In this document: in pieces, positions 26,365 to 34,036 of the stretch
How positions within the stretch are numbered: position 1 is the stretch's first letter
How the letters are laid out: each line of letters begins with the position of its first letter
Source of the DNA: Micromonospora sp. CCTCC AA 2012012
GTDB taxonomy: Bacteria > Actinomycetota > Actinomycetes > Mycobacteriales > Micromonosporaceae
Direction of reading: 5' to 3'
Assembly: GCF_040499845.1 (NCBI RefSeq)
Contig: NZ_CP159342.1
Coordinates: forward strand, 806,001-870,000
Length of the DNA stretch: 64,000 nt
Position numbers and translations under genes: made by a program
The notes under the pieces: generated by a model
What the model saw: the letters and a program-made list of their open reading frames with translations, nothing else
Database searches by the model: none
Told to the model about the DNA's origin: nothing

Positions 26365-26399
26365 GTGCTCCGGTGCTCCTCGACTGGGGTGGTGCGCCG

Positions 26400-29033
26400 T
26401 CAGCAGGTGGGCAGGACGGTGATGGTGTCGCCGCCCTCCAGGTTGAGCCAGGCCCAGGGGATGTAGTTCCGACCCGAGTACTCCACCCGCACCCACCAGG
26501 TGCTCTGCTTCTGATTGTTGTAGATCCAGGAGTCGACGTTCTCGCCCTGGATCCGGCAGTACGCCTTCAGCCGGGTGCCGGGCCTGGCCCAGCCCACCTG
26601 CTTCGGGTCGTCCTGCCGGGGCACCGAGAAGATCTCGTTGCCGTTGCGGCCGGAGACGTCCGCGTTGCAGTAGGTGCGCTGGTCGCCCGACGGCCCGTTG
26701 TTGCAGGTCGCGATGCCGTACAGCGGGTCGGTCGACTGGGTCCGGTCGGCGGTACCCTTGCCGGCCGCGTTCGTCGCCGTCACCGTCACCGCGTACGCCG
26801 TCCCCGGCGTCAGCCCGGTCACCCGCAGGCTCGCACAGCTGCCGGCGACGGTCTTCCCGCCGGCGGTCGCGGAGCAGGTGGCCTTCCCGCCGCCCGCGTC
26901 CACGGTGAACGTCACCGTCACCGACGTCGCGTCGGCGGACGAGCCGGTCACCGTCACCCGGGGCGCCGCCACGGTGCGGGCGGTGGTGGTGGCCTCCGGG
27001 CCGGGGCCGGCCTCGTTGACCGCCTTCACCTTCACCGCGACGCTCTGCCCGTCGCCGAGCCCGCCGACGGTGGCCCGGGTGTCGGTCACCTCGCTGGTCC
27101 GTCCGCCCACGTCGACCAGGTACTTCGTGACCGGGCGGCCGTTCTCCACCGCCGGTGCCCACTGCACCGCGCCGGTGCCCGGCCGGTCGGCCACCGTGGA
27201 CGCCCGCAGCTCGGTCGGCGCGGCCGGCGGGGCGAACGGCACCACCGTGTTGCTGACCGGGGAGGCCGCCGACCCGGCGCCCTTGTCGTTGACGCTCACC
27301 ACGGTGAAGGCGTACTGGGTGCCGTACTCCAGCTCGCCGGCGGCCACCACCAGCTCCGTCTTCGTGGACTCGCCGGCCGGGGCGTTGGTGCCGGCGGAGG
27401 TGGCGGTCACCGCGTACTTCGCGATGGTGTTGCCCTGGCCGTTGGCGGCCGGCCAGGTCACCCGCACCGTGCCGTCGGGGCGGGCCTCGGCGGTGACGGC
27501 GGCCGGCGGGTCGGGCACCGCCGCGGTCGGCGTGACCGGGTTGCTCCGGCGCGCCGGCCCGTCGCCCTTCGCGTTCACCGCGTGCACCGAGAACGTGTAC
27601 GTTTCCCCGTTGGTCAGCCCGGTGATCTCCACCGCCCGCTGGTTGGCGCCCACCTCGTGCCGCTGGCCGGCGCCCTCCACCACGTACCGGCTGATCTCGG
27701 CACCGTTCGCGGCGGCGGGCCGCCAGCTCACCCGGGCCGAGGCGTTGCCCGCGGCGGCGGTGACCGCCCGCGGCGCGCCCGGCTTGCCCACCCGGGGCTT
27801 CTTCGGCGGGGGCGACGGGGCGACCGGCGGCGGATCGCCGCCGAGCACGTCGTTGGCGTACTTGTTGACCTCGCGGACCTGGTTGTGGTCGTCCACCACC
27901 CGGGCGGTCGCCGCGTTCGGGGCGTTGATGAACAGGTGGTTCTCCCGCACCTCCAGCTCCAGCGGGCCGGCGGAACCGGTGCCGGGGACGGTGTCCACCA
28001 GCTTCCCGTCGGCGTCGAACGAGTAGACCGTGCCGGTCGTCTCGTCCCCGCAGTAGAACCGCCCCGCCCAGGCCACCGCCGGGCTGAGCGCGGTGCCGCT
28101 GCCCGGCACGGTGAACTGCCGCACCTGGCCGTCCTCCGCGACGACGTGCACCCGCCGCTCACCGGGGACGGTGACCGGCACCCGCGGGCCGCTGGTGCGC
28201 GCCGGCAGGGTGCCGGGGCCGCTCATCGTCAGCTTCGCCCGCCGGGTCTGCCCGGCCCGCACCGTGACCAGCGAGGCCGAGGTGCGGTCGAGCACCGCCA
28301 CGCCGTCGTCCATCGTGGAGAGCACCAGCTCGTGTGCGGGCTCCGCGACGTCGTACGTCTCGACCTGCTTCGGGCTCAGGCCCGCGCCGGGGGACGGCGC
28401 CGTGCCCGTCGTCCGGGCCGGGAGCGCGGCGGCGGTGATCGCGGAGACCGTCCCCTCGCTCGGCACCGCGATCCAGAGCCGACCCGCGCCGTCGAACGCG
28501 CCGCCGGTGATCCCCGGCGGGTAGCGGACCGGCTCACCCACCGGCGTCAGCGACCGGGGGTCGAGCTGCCGCACGATGCCCTGCACGGCGTCCACCACGA
28601 ACGCCGTCTCCTCGTGCAGCACGACGTTGACCCCGAGACCGGGCGTGGTCGGCGTGGTCGCGGTGATCTGGAGGGTGGCCAGGTCCAGCGCGCTCACCCG
28701 ACCGGTGTGCAGGTCCCGCAGGATCAGCAGCCGGTCGGTCTGGGTCACCTGCATCGGGTGCCGACGCGCGCCGGGCACCTCGACCCGGGTGTCGACCCGC
28801 GCGGTGACCCCGTTGACCCGGGCCAGCTCGCTGCGGCCGGTGCTCCACAACCAGGACGCGGCGTCGTAGTTGGCGACCGCGTTGTCGGCGGCGCCGAGGC
28901 CGAGGACGGTCAACCCCATGGCGGCCAGCAGCGCGGCGACCGTGCCGACGGTGACCATTCCGCCCCGCATCCGGGAGCGGCGGGGCGCGGCCGGCTCCGC
29001 GCCGGTGTGCGCGACGTCCTCGATGGTGGCCAC
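26400..29033 (-). CDS. Membrane-anchored beta-propeller/FN3 protein
   Basis: An 877-residue exported protein starting GTG 29033 (VATIEDVAHTG) with GAGAGG upstream. One TM helix (about 26-48, VTVGTVAALLAAMGLTVLGLGAA) follows a basic cytosolic head. The next 380 residues look like a beta-propeller of short repeats (WLWSTG, LILRDLHTGRVSALDLATL, LWIAVPSEGTVSAI). A Pro-rich hinge (PPPVAPSPPPKKPRVGKPG) leads to about four FN3-like domains, then a Cys-containing C-terminal domain (CNNGPSGDQRTYCN ... YCRIQGENVDSWIYNN) of SH3-like appearance. It heads the MoxR-DUF58-TGL operon and is probably the extracellular face of that system. Confidence 0.85.
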   Translation of the reverse strand: MATIEDVAHTGAEPAAPRRSRMRGGMVTVGTVAALLAAMGLTVLGLGAADNAVANYDAASWLWSTGRSELARVNGVTARVDTRVEVPGARRHPMQVTQTDRLLILRDLHTGRVSALDLATLQITATTPTTPGLGVNVVLHEETAFVVDAVQGIVRQLDPRSLTPVGEPVRYPPGITGGAFDGAGRLWIAVPSEGTVSAITAAALPARTTGTAPSPGAGLSPKQVETYDVAEPAHELVLSTMDDGVAVLDRTSASLVTVRAGQTRRAKLTMSGPGTLPARTSGPRVPVTVPGERRVHVVAEDGQVRQFTVPGSGTALSPAVAWAGRFYCGDETTGTVYSFDADGKLVDTVPGTGSAGPLELEVRENHLFINAPNAATARVVDDHNQVREVNKYANDVLGGDPPPVAPSPPPKKPRVGKPGAPRAVTAAAGNASARVSWRPAAANGAEISRYVVEGAGQRHEVGANQRAVEITGLTNGETYTFSVHAVNAKGDGPARRSNPVTPTAAVPDPPAAVTAEARPDGTVRVTWPAANGQGNTIAKYAVTATSAGTNAPAGESTKTELVVAAGELEYGTQYAFTVVSVNDKGAGSAASPVSNTVVPFAPPAAPTELRASTVADRPGTGAVQWAPAVENGRPVTKYLVDVGGRTSEVTDTRATVGGLGDGQSVAVKVKAVNEAGPGPEATTTARTVAAPRVTVTGSSADATSVTVTFTVDAGGGKATCSATAGGKTVAGSCASLRVTGLTPGTAYAVTVTATNAAGKGTADRTQSTDPLYGIATCNNGPSGDQRTYCNADVSGRNGNEIFSVPRQDDPKQVGWARPGTRLKAYCRIQGENVDSWIYNNQKQSTWWVRVEYSGRNYIPWAWLNLEGGDTITVLPTC

Positions 29034-29184
29034 AGCCGGCTGCCTCTCCGTCTCGGTGCGGGGAGACGGGCCGGGCGGCCGCGACCCTCCCCAGAGCCGG
29101 GAGACATCATATGGGCCGGTCCGGGGCGGGGGAACCCGCACCGTCCGCCTGTGGACACCCAGCGTGTCCGCTGTGGCGCAACGG

Positions 29185-31431
29185 TCAGCCCGGCGACCGG
29201 CGGCCCTCCCGCTGGGTGCAGACCTGTCCGGAGGTGGCGAAGCTGTCCGTGGAATAGACCGCCAGCACCGTGAAGCAGTAGTCCAGCCGGGCGTTCAGCC
29301 CGTTCACCGTGTAGCTGGTCTGCCCCGGGTCCACCGTGGCCATCACGCCCAGCCGCTGCCCGGCCCGACCGCCGGCCACCATGAACGGCACCCCGCCGCC
29401 GGTCGGGTCCGTCCAGGTGATGGTGATGGTGGTGCTGTCGTCGCGTAGCTTCACCTCGCCCGGGGGCGCGCCGGTCGCCTTCGGCGCCGCGCCGGTCGGT
29501 CCGGCCGCCGGGGCGGGCGCCGGGTCGTTCCCGCCCACCACCACCACGCCCGCGCCGACCACGGCGGCCACCGCGGCCACCGCGACACCGGCGGCGATGA
29601 CCGCCCGGTTGCGGCCGCGCGGCGCGGGCTCCCCCGTCGGGTACGCCGGCTGCTGCGCGACCGTCGACCAGCCCGGGTACGTCGCCGCGCCGTCGAATGG
29701 TTCCTGCTGGTCGGACGCCGGCCAGCCGCCGTGCTGCCCGATCGGGCTCGGAGCAGCCCCGCTCCAGCCCGGCGTGGTCGAAGCCCACGACGAGGCCCCG
29801 CCGACCGGCGGCGACCCACCTGGCAGCCCGTCACCGAGGTGCGGCGGCACGCCCGGTTCGCCGCCGGGCACTCCGCTGGCCTGGTACGGCGCTGCCGGTG
29901 GTCCGCTGGTGGGGTACGGCGTCGCGGGTGGTCCGCTGACCTGGTACGGCGTCGCCGGTGGTCCGCTGGTGGGGTACGGCGTCGCGGGTGGTCCGCTGAC
30001 GGACTGCGTCGCGGGTGGTCCGCTGGTCGGGTAGGGCGCTGCGGGTGGTCCGCTGGTGGGGTACGGCGTCGCGGGTGGTCCGCTGGTCGGGTAGGGCGCT
30101 GCGGGTGGTCCGCTGGTTGGGTACGGCGTCGCGGGTGGTCCGCTGGTGGGGTACGGCGTCGCGGGTGGTCCGCTGGTTGGGTACGGCGTCGCGGGTGGTC
30201 CGCTGACGGAGTGCGGCGCTGCCGGTGGTCCGCTGACGGGAGACGGGAAGGGCGGTCCGCTGGTCGGGGCTGCGCTGACGGGTGCCGCGTGTGGGAGCGG
30301 GGGCGCTGCCGGCGGCGGAGGGAGCGGCGGGTCCGGGCGTGGGCTGACCGGAGGAGGTGGGGGCAGCGGTGACGCGAGTGGGATCGCCGCCGGGGCGGTT
30401 GGTTCCGCCTCCTCCCGCAGCAGCGGGGCGATCTGCTGCACCGGGATCGTGGGCTTCGCCCAGCCCGGTGCGGGCTGACCTCCCTGCCCACCCGGCCTGC
30501 CCGGGCTCACCGGCGTCGTGGCCGGGACATCCGCCAAGGGGGCGGTCGTGGGCCCCGCCGCCGGCGGTGGAGGTGCGGTCGGCCGGACCGGCGTCGGCGC
30601 GGTGGCACCTGCGGGCGGAGGTGGGGCGGGGCTGACGGGTGGCGGTGCGGTGGGGCCTGCGGGTGACGGTGACGGGCCTGCCGGTGACGCGGATGCGGTG
30701 GGGCGGGGTGGGGGAGGGGCAGGGGTCGGCTCGGGGCTGCCGACGGTCGAGGGTGGGATCGTCGTGGCTGGCGGTGCCCAGGGCGACGGGTCGGGGACCG
30801 GCGCGGCGACCGGGGTCACCGGTGGTCGGGGCTGCGGCGGGACCGCGTACCCCGGGGGTGCCCATTCCGTGGCCGGCGGCGCGGGCCGGGGGGCGGGGAC
30901 GACGGGTGAGGGTGGGGCCGGCGGGACGGTGTGCGGGGCACGGGGAGCGGGAACGGCCGGCAGGGACATGGTCGGCCCGGTCAGCTCCGCCTGCGCTCCG
31001 GGTGCGCTCTCGCCGAGGAAGTCGCGGGCGTTGCGTACGGCGGGATGCTCGGGACCGAGCACGGCGGGCCCGGCGGTGGCGACGCGGGTGTAGGCGCGGC
31101 GGGCCTCGTGCCGGTTGCCCAGTTCCTCCGCCACGACGGCCAGGTCGTAGCTGACCGCCAGCATCACCGGGTCGGCCTCGCCGCGCCGACGCTCCCCGGC
31201 GGCGTACGTCTCCTCCAGCACCCGGCGTGCGGCCGTCGGGTCGTCCGCCTCGTGGTGCAGCCGGGCCAGCAGGAGCGCGTTCTCCAACACCTCCTGGTGG
31301 TCCTCCCCGTACACCGGGCGGGCCGACTCGACCGCCGCTTCGAGCAGCTGGCGGGCGGTGGTCAGGTCACCGGCGGAGCGCAGGGCGAGCGCTTGCTGTT
31401 GGGCGACGCTCAGCGGGAAGGGGTCGGACAC
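29185..31431 (-). CDS. TPR protein with proline-rich repeats, one TM helix and a C-terminal FN3 domain
   Basis: A 748-residue protein starting at GTG 31431 (VSDPFPLSVAQQQALALRSAGD). Residues about 5-145 are TPR-like helices (AGDLTTARQLLEAAVESA, DPTAARRVLEETYAAGE, NRHEARRAYTRVA), so this part should bind protein in the cytosol. A roughly 400-residue Pro/Ala/Ser/Gly region follows, containing about eleven GPPATPYPTS decapeptides. Then come one TM helix (AVIAAGVAVAAVAAVVGAGVVVVGG) and a short extracytoplasmic FN3 domain. It lies 150 bp upstream of the FN3/MoxR operon on the same strand and may be functionally linked. A cytosolic sensor tethered to an external adhesion-type domain is an inference. 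Confidence 0.8.
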   Translation of the reverse strand: MSDPFPLSVAQQQALALRSAGDLTTARQLLEAAVESARPVYGEDHQEVLENALLLARLHHEADDPTAARRVLEETYAAGERRRGEADPVMLAVSYDLAVVAEELGNRHEARRAYTRVATAGPAVLGPEHPAVRNARDFLGESAPGAQAELTGPTMSLPAVPAPRAPHTVPPAPPSPVVPAPRPAPPATEWAPPGYAVPPQPRPPVTPVAAPVPDPSPWAPPATTIPPSTVGSPEPTPAPPPPRPTASASPAGPSPSPAGPTAPPPVSPAPPPPAGATAPTPVRPTAPPPPAAGPTTAPLADVPATTPVSPGRPGGQGGQPAPGWAKPTIPVQQIAPLLREEAEPTAPAAIPLASPLPPPPPVSPRPDPPLPPPPAAPPLPHAAPVSAAPTSGPPFPSPVSGPPAAPHSVSGPPATPYPTSGPPATPYPTSGPPATPYPTSGPPAAPYPTSGPPATPYPTSGPPAAPYPTSGPPATQSVSGPPATPYPTSGPPATPYQVSGPPATPYPTSGPPAAPYQASGVPGGEPGVPPHLGDGLPGGSPPVGGASSWASTTPGWSGAAPSPIGQHGGWPASDQQEPFDGAATYPGWSTVAQQPAYPTGEPAPRGRNRAVIAAGVAVAAVAAVVGAGVVVVGGNDPAPAPAAGPTGAAPKATGAPPGEVKLRDDSTTITITWTDPTGGGVPFMVAGGRAGQRLGVMATVDPGQTSYTVNGLNARLDYCFTVLAVYSTDSFATSGQVCTQREGRRSPG
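29885..30240. repeat. 30-bp coding minisatellite (GPPATPYPTS units)
   Basis: About eleven to twelve in-frame units of 30 bp (one shortened to 24), each containing GGTGGTCCGCTG on the plus strand and encoding GPPA[TA]PY[PQ][TVA]S on the minus strand. Units differ by only a few bases, which suggests recent slippage or unequal recombination and likely length variation between strains. Confidence 0.85.
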
Positions 31432-31675
31432 GTCAGCAATGCTGCCCGTAGTCGGTGGCCGGACGCTACCCACCGGCTGCGACGCTCCCGCCGGTCCATC
31501 GGTCGGTCCTGTCCATCACGCCGCTGACCTGCGGATATGCGCTGCAAGATCGACGCCGGTGCGGCGATGTGCATGATCCATCCGGGCCGTGTACAGTAAT
31601 GCCCCGTGCGGCCCACCAGGGCGGCCGAGGGGCGGCGAGATCGCCTCCAGGCGACAGGGTAGGCTGGACGAGCAG

Positions 31676-31762
31676 GTCCGGGTGGCGGAATGGCAGACGC
31701 GCTAGCTTGAGGTGCTAGTGCCCGTATAGGGCGTGGGGGTTCAAGTCCCCCCTCGGACACCA
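31676..31762 (+). tRNA. trnL: tRNA-Leu (anticodon GAG)
   Basis: An 87-nt cloverleaf with encoded CCA. Acceptor GTCCGGG (31676-31682) pairs with CTCGGAC (31752-31758) with one G-U. The anticodon stem CTAGC/GCTAG encloses loop TTGAGGT (GAG, reads CUC/CUU). A long variable arm (TGCCCGTATAGGGCG) and the T-arm with GGTTCAAGTCC confirm the class II leucine type. An integrase gene lies 590 bp downstream, so the 3' end of this tRNA is a candidate attachment site. Confidence 0.96.
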
Positions 31763-31977
31763 AATTGCAGCATCCATGCTGTGTTTCGCGTACTGGTGGT
31801 CACGCACGCTTGACCACGCAACTCTCAGCTCAGCGACTCCCTCGATCGACCCTGTCTCGATCGGGGGCGATTGTCGTGGCTGATCGTTCCGTGGCTCCCG
31901 TCATCCCTCCCGTGAGACTGTCGGACCGGGAGTAGAGCCCGCATCGGCCACGTGGTGAAGGCGCCCGTCGCCCGCCA

Positions 31978-32355
31978 TTGCCCCTGCCGGTACTACCGAC
32001 GCCGCGCGCCAACACGTTGGTGTACGGGCTGGCTGCCATCGATAACAGCGGTCGAATCGCCGACCGTACGCTCATCCGGGCCCTCGGATGGGAGCCGGGC
32101 ACGCGGCTGCACGTCCGCGAGGTCTCCAGCGTCATCGTCGTCCGGCTGGACCGGCAGGGCGTCTTCACCGTCACTGGACAAGGCCATCTCCACCTGCCGG
32201 CGGCTGTCCGGCACTGGTGCGGGCTGACCGCCGGTGACCGGGTGCTCCTGGCCGCCAACCCGGCTGACGGCCTACTGACGGTGCATCCTCCCGCCGCCCT
32301 GGATGCGATGGTCGTGGCGGCTCACGCAGACCTGCTGGGCGGTGGCCAGGCATGA
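31978..32355 (+). CDS. AbrB/MazE/SpoVT-like DNA-binding protein
   Basis: A 125-residue protein, probably dimeric and DNA-binding. It has two swapped-hairpin-like stretches: VYGLAAIDNSGRIADRTLIRALGWEPGTRLHVRE and FTVTGQGHLHLPAAVRHWCGLTAGDRVLLAAN, the second being the AbrB-type block (G-x-L-x-LP-x-x-R-x-x-x-L-x-x-GD-x-V). The start is probably TTG 31978; no better in-frame ATG or GTG is found upstream. It overlaps the integrase gene by 4 nt (ATGA), so it is a translationally coupled partner and may control the integrase or excision. Confidence 0.75.
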   Translation: MPLPVLPTPRANTLVYGLAAIDNSGRIADRTLIRALGWEPGTRLHVREVSSVIVVRLDRQGVFTVTGQGHLHLPAAVRHWCGLTAGDRVLLAANPADGLLTVHPPAALDAMVVAAHADLLGGGQA

Positions 32356-33371
32356 GTGACACCACCGTTGGCCGGGCGGAACTCGATGCCGCGCGGTTGT
32401 TGCTGGCGCGGATGGGGATCTCGCCGGCTGACCTCGTTGATGCGGCGTCGGACCGTCCACCCGCGCCAACGTTCGCCGAGTACGTGCCGGTGGTAGCGGC
32501 GGCGGTCAGCGACGGTACGCGGCGGGCGTACGGCTCGTACTGGAAGCGGGTCCTGAAGCAGTGGGGGCAGCGGCGGCTTGATGAACCGACACCGTCGGAG
32601 ATCGAGCAGCTCGCCGAGTACACCAAGGCGCACGTCGTGGCCCGGCGCAACGCCCGAGGCGGACGAAGCGCCGCGGAGCACCTGATCGCCGCGCTGCGGT
32701 GCCTGTGCAGGCGGGCGGTCGCCGATGTGAACGTCGCTGCGGCCGATAACCCTGCTCTCAAGGTGGCCAAGCCGCGGCGTCTGCCCAGCACCAGACGTGC
32801 CGTTGCCGACAGCAGCTTGGCGGAGATCAACGCCGTCGCTGCCAGTACGGGCGATGACCCGGCGCTGGACAGTCTGCTGCTGCGGCTGCACACCGAGACG
32901 GCGTGCCGCCGGGGCGGTGCGCTGGCTCTGCGGCCGGTCGACCTGGACCCGGACCAGTGCCTCATCCTGCTGCGGGAGAAGGGCGACACGGTGCGGTGGC
33001 AGCCGGTGTCACCGACGCTGATGAGGCATCTGCAGCAGCATGCCGAGGAACGTAAGGCGACGGGAACGGGGCAGCTGCTGCGTTACCGGAACAGGCAGCC
33101 GATCACCTACCGGCGCTACGACCACCTGTGGGTGCGCATCGGCGAACACCTGCCGTGGGTCTATGTGCAGCAGATCAGCACCCACTGGCTGCGGCACACA
33201 ACGCTGACGTGGGTCGAGCGGAACTTCGGCTACGCCGTGGCACGCGCGTACGCTGGGCACTCCGACAGTGGCAGCGACGCCGGTACCACCAGTACTTACG
33301 TCCGGGCGAGTCTCCAGGAAGTCGCCGGTGCTCTAGCGGCTTTGACCCACGAGCCTCATCCCTTGGCTTGA
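32352..33371 (+). CDS. Tyrosine-type site-specific integrase
   Basis: A 339-residue tyrosine recombinase, of the size of the XerC/phage integrase family. The N-terminal SAM-like core-binding domain (FAEYVPVVAAAVSDGTRRAYGSYWKRVLKQWGQRRL) precedes the catalytic domain with Arg I in LHTETACRRGGALALRPVDLD, the HxLRH block STHWLRHTTLTWVERNFG, the second His in AGHSDSG and the nucleophile Tyr in TSTYVRAS. All catalytic positions appear intact. It lies next to tRNA-Leu and the coupled AbrB-like gene, as expected for the end of an integrated element. No excisionase, relaxase or phage genes are visible nearby, so the element may be reduced. Confidence 0.9.
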   Translation: MSDTTVGRAELDAARLLLARMGISPADLVDAASDRPPAPTFAEYVPVVAAAVSDGTRRAYGSYWKRVLKQWGQRRLDEPTPSEIEQLAEYTKAHVVARRNARGGRSAAEHLIAALRCLCRRAVADVNVAAADNPALKVAKPRRLPSTRRAVADSSLAEINAVAASTGDDPALDSLLLRLHTETACRRGGALALRPVDLDPDQCLILLREKGDTVRWQPVSPTLMRHLQQHAEERKATGTGQLLRYRNRQPITYRRYDHLWVRIGEHLPWVYVQQISTHWLRHTTLTWVERNFGYAVARAYAGHSDSGSDAGTTSTYVRASLQEVAGALAALTHEPHPLA

Positions 33372-33747
33372 GCTGGGCCTAGCTGGAGGGTGGGCTCCGG
33401 TCGCTGCGATGATCAGCTGCCACTTCCGTACGGCGATAGGCCACTTCGAAGCGGTGTCACGGCATGGATTGCGGAGATGATCGACCCCACCCTTGACCAG
33501 AGGTGTCGTCCCAACCCCCGCCGGGAGGCTGTGGGATGTGAGGACTGGCCTCCGCTTCGAGGGGTCGGGAAACCCAATCTCAGCCCAGAACAAGGAGCGT
33601 GGGGACGGCCGTCCGTCCCCACGCTTCAGGGTCGATACTGAGAGGCGCTACTGAATCGGCGGATCAGTGCTCGGCCATGGCGAGGTGTGCCGAGTCAGCC
33701 GCCCGAGGGCCGAGTAGTCGATTGCTGGGAGTTGACTGGTCCCTGGC
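33372..33747. other. Non-coding gap after the integrase
   Basis: About 375 bp with no supported gene. It contains the strong hairpin at 33596-33625, listed separately. Confidence 0.6.
33596..33625. terminator. Bidirectional 13-bp stem terminator
   Basis: AGCGTGGGGACGG (33596-33608) pairs perfectly with CCGTCCCCACGCT (33613-33625) around loop CCGT. It can end the integrase transcript (225 nt upstream) and that of the small minus-strand membrane gene (120 nt away). Confidence 0.7.
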
Positions 33748-33906
33748 CTAGCGATGCGTGGCCCACCACGCGATCGACGAGACGATGAGGCTGCCCGCTG
33801 TCGTGGCCATGCCTCTTACCAAACTGAGAGCGATAGTCCGGCCGATCAGTCGGCGAAGAGGGCCGCGTAGTGCGGCGATGGGCGACGGTCCTTGGGTCGA
33901 GGGCAT
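33748..33906 (-). CDS. 52-residue single-span membrane peptide
   Basis: Starts at ATG 33906 (MPSTQGPSPIAALRGPLRRLIGRTIALSLV) with GGAAGGA 8 nt upstream, one of the best ribosome sites in the region. A basic amphipathic N-terminus is followed by one hydrophobic span (TIALSLVRGMATTAGSLIVSSIAWW) and a short tail. The RTIALSLVRGMATTAG stretch resembles small orphan proteins I associate with Micromonosporaceae, but no function is known. It is divergent from the HTH-Z1 gene, with a palindromic operator between them, an arrangement that recalls a toxin-like peptide and its regulator. That role is speculation. Confidence 0.55.
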   Translation of the reverse strand: MPSTQGPSPIAALRGPLRRLIGRTIALSLVRGMATTAGSLIVSSIAWWATHR

Positions 33907-33969
33907 CCAGTTGATCCTTCCGTGACGCGATTGCAACCAGGATGGCTTCGTAGGGGGTGCTGCATCGAG

Positions 33970-33996
33970 TGCAACGCGTTGCAAACTTGCGTGCAA
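33970..33996. promoter_or_regulatory. Palindromic operator between divergent genes
   Basis: A perfect 14-bp palindrome TGCAACGCGTTGCA (33970-33983) is followed at 33987-33996 by TTGCGTGCAA, a near-palindrome with the same TTGC/GCAA half-sites. It lies 63 bp upstream of the membrane-peptide start and 53 bp upstream of the HTH-Z1 start, so it could repress both. The HTH protein itself is the obvious candidate ligand. Confidence 0.65.
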
Positions 33997-34024
33997 CACT
34001 ATGTGCCTCAGACGAGCGTGCCGG

Positions 34025-34030
34025 TATAAA
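34025..34030 (+). promoter_or_regulatory. -10 element of the HTH-Z1 gene
   Basis: TATAAA ends 6 nt before GTG 34037. The spacing fits a leaderless transcript starting at the GTG. No convincing -35 is seen; the palindromic sites lie 30-55 bp upstream. Confidence 0.55.
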
Positions 34031-34036
34031 TGACCG

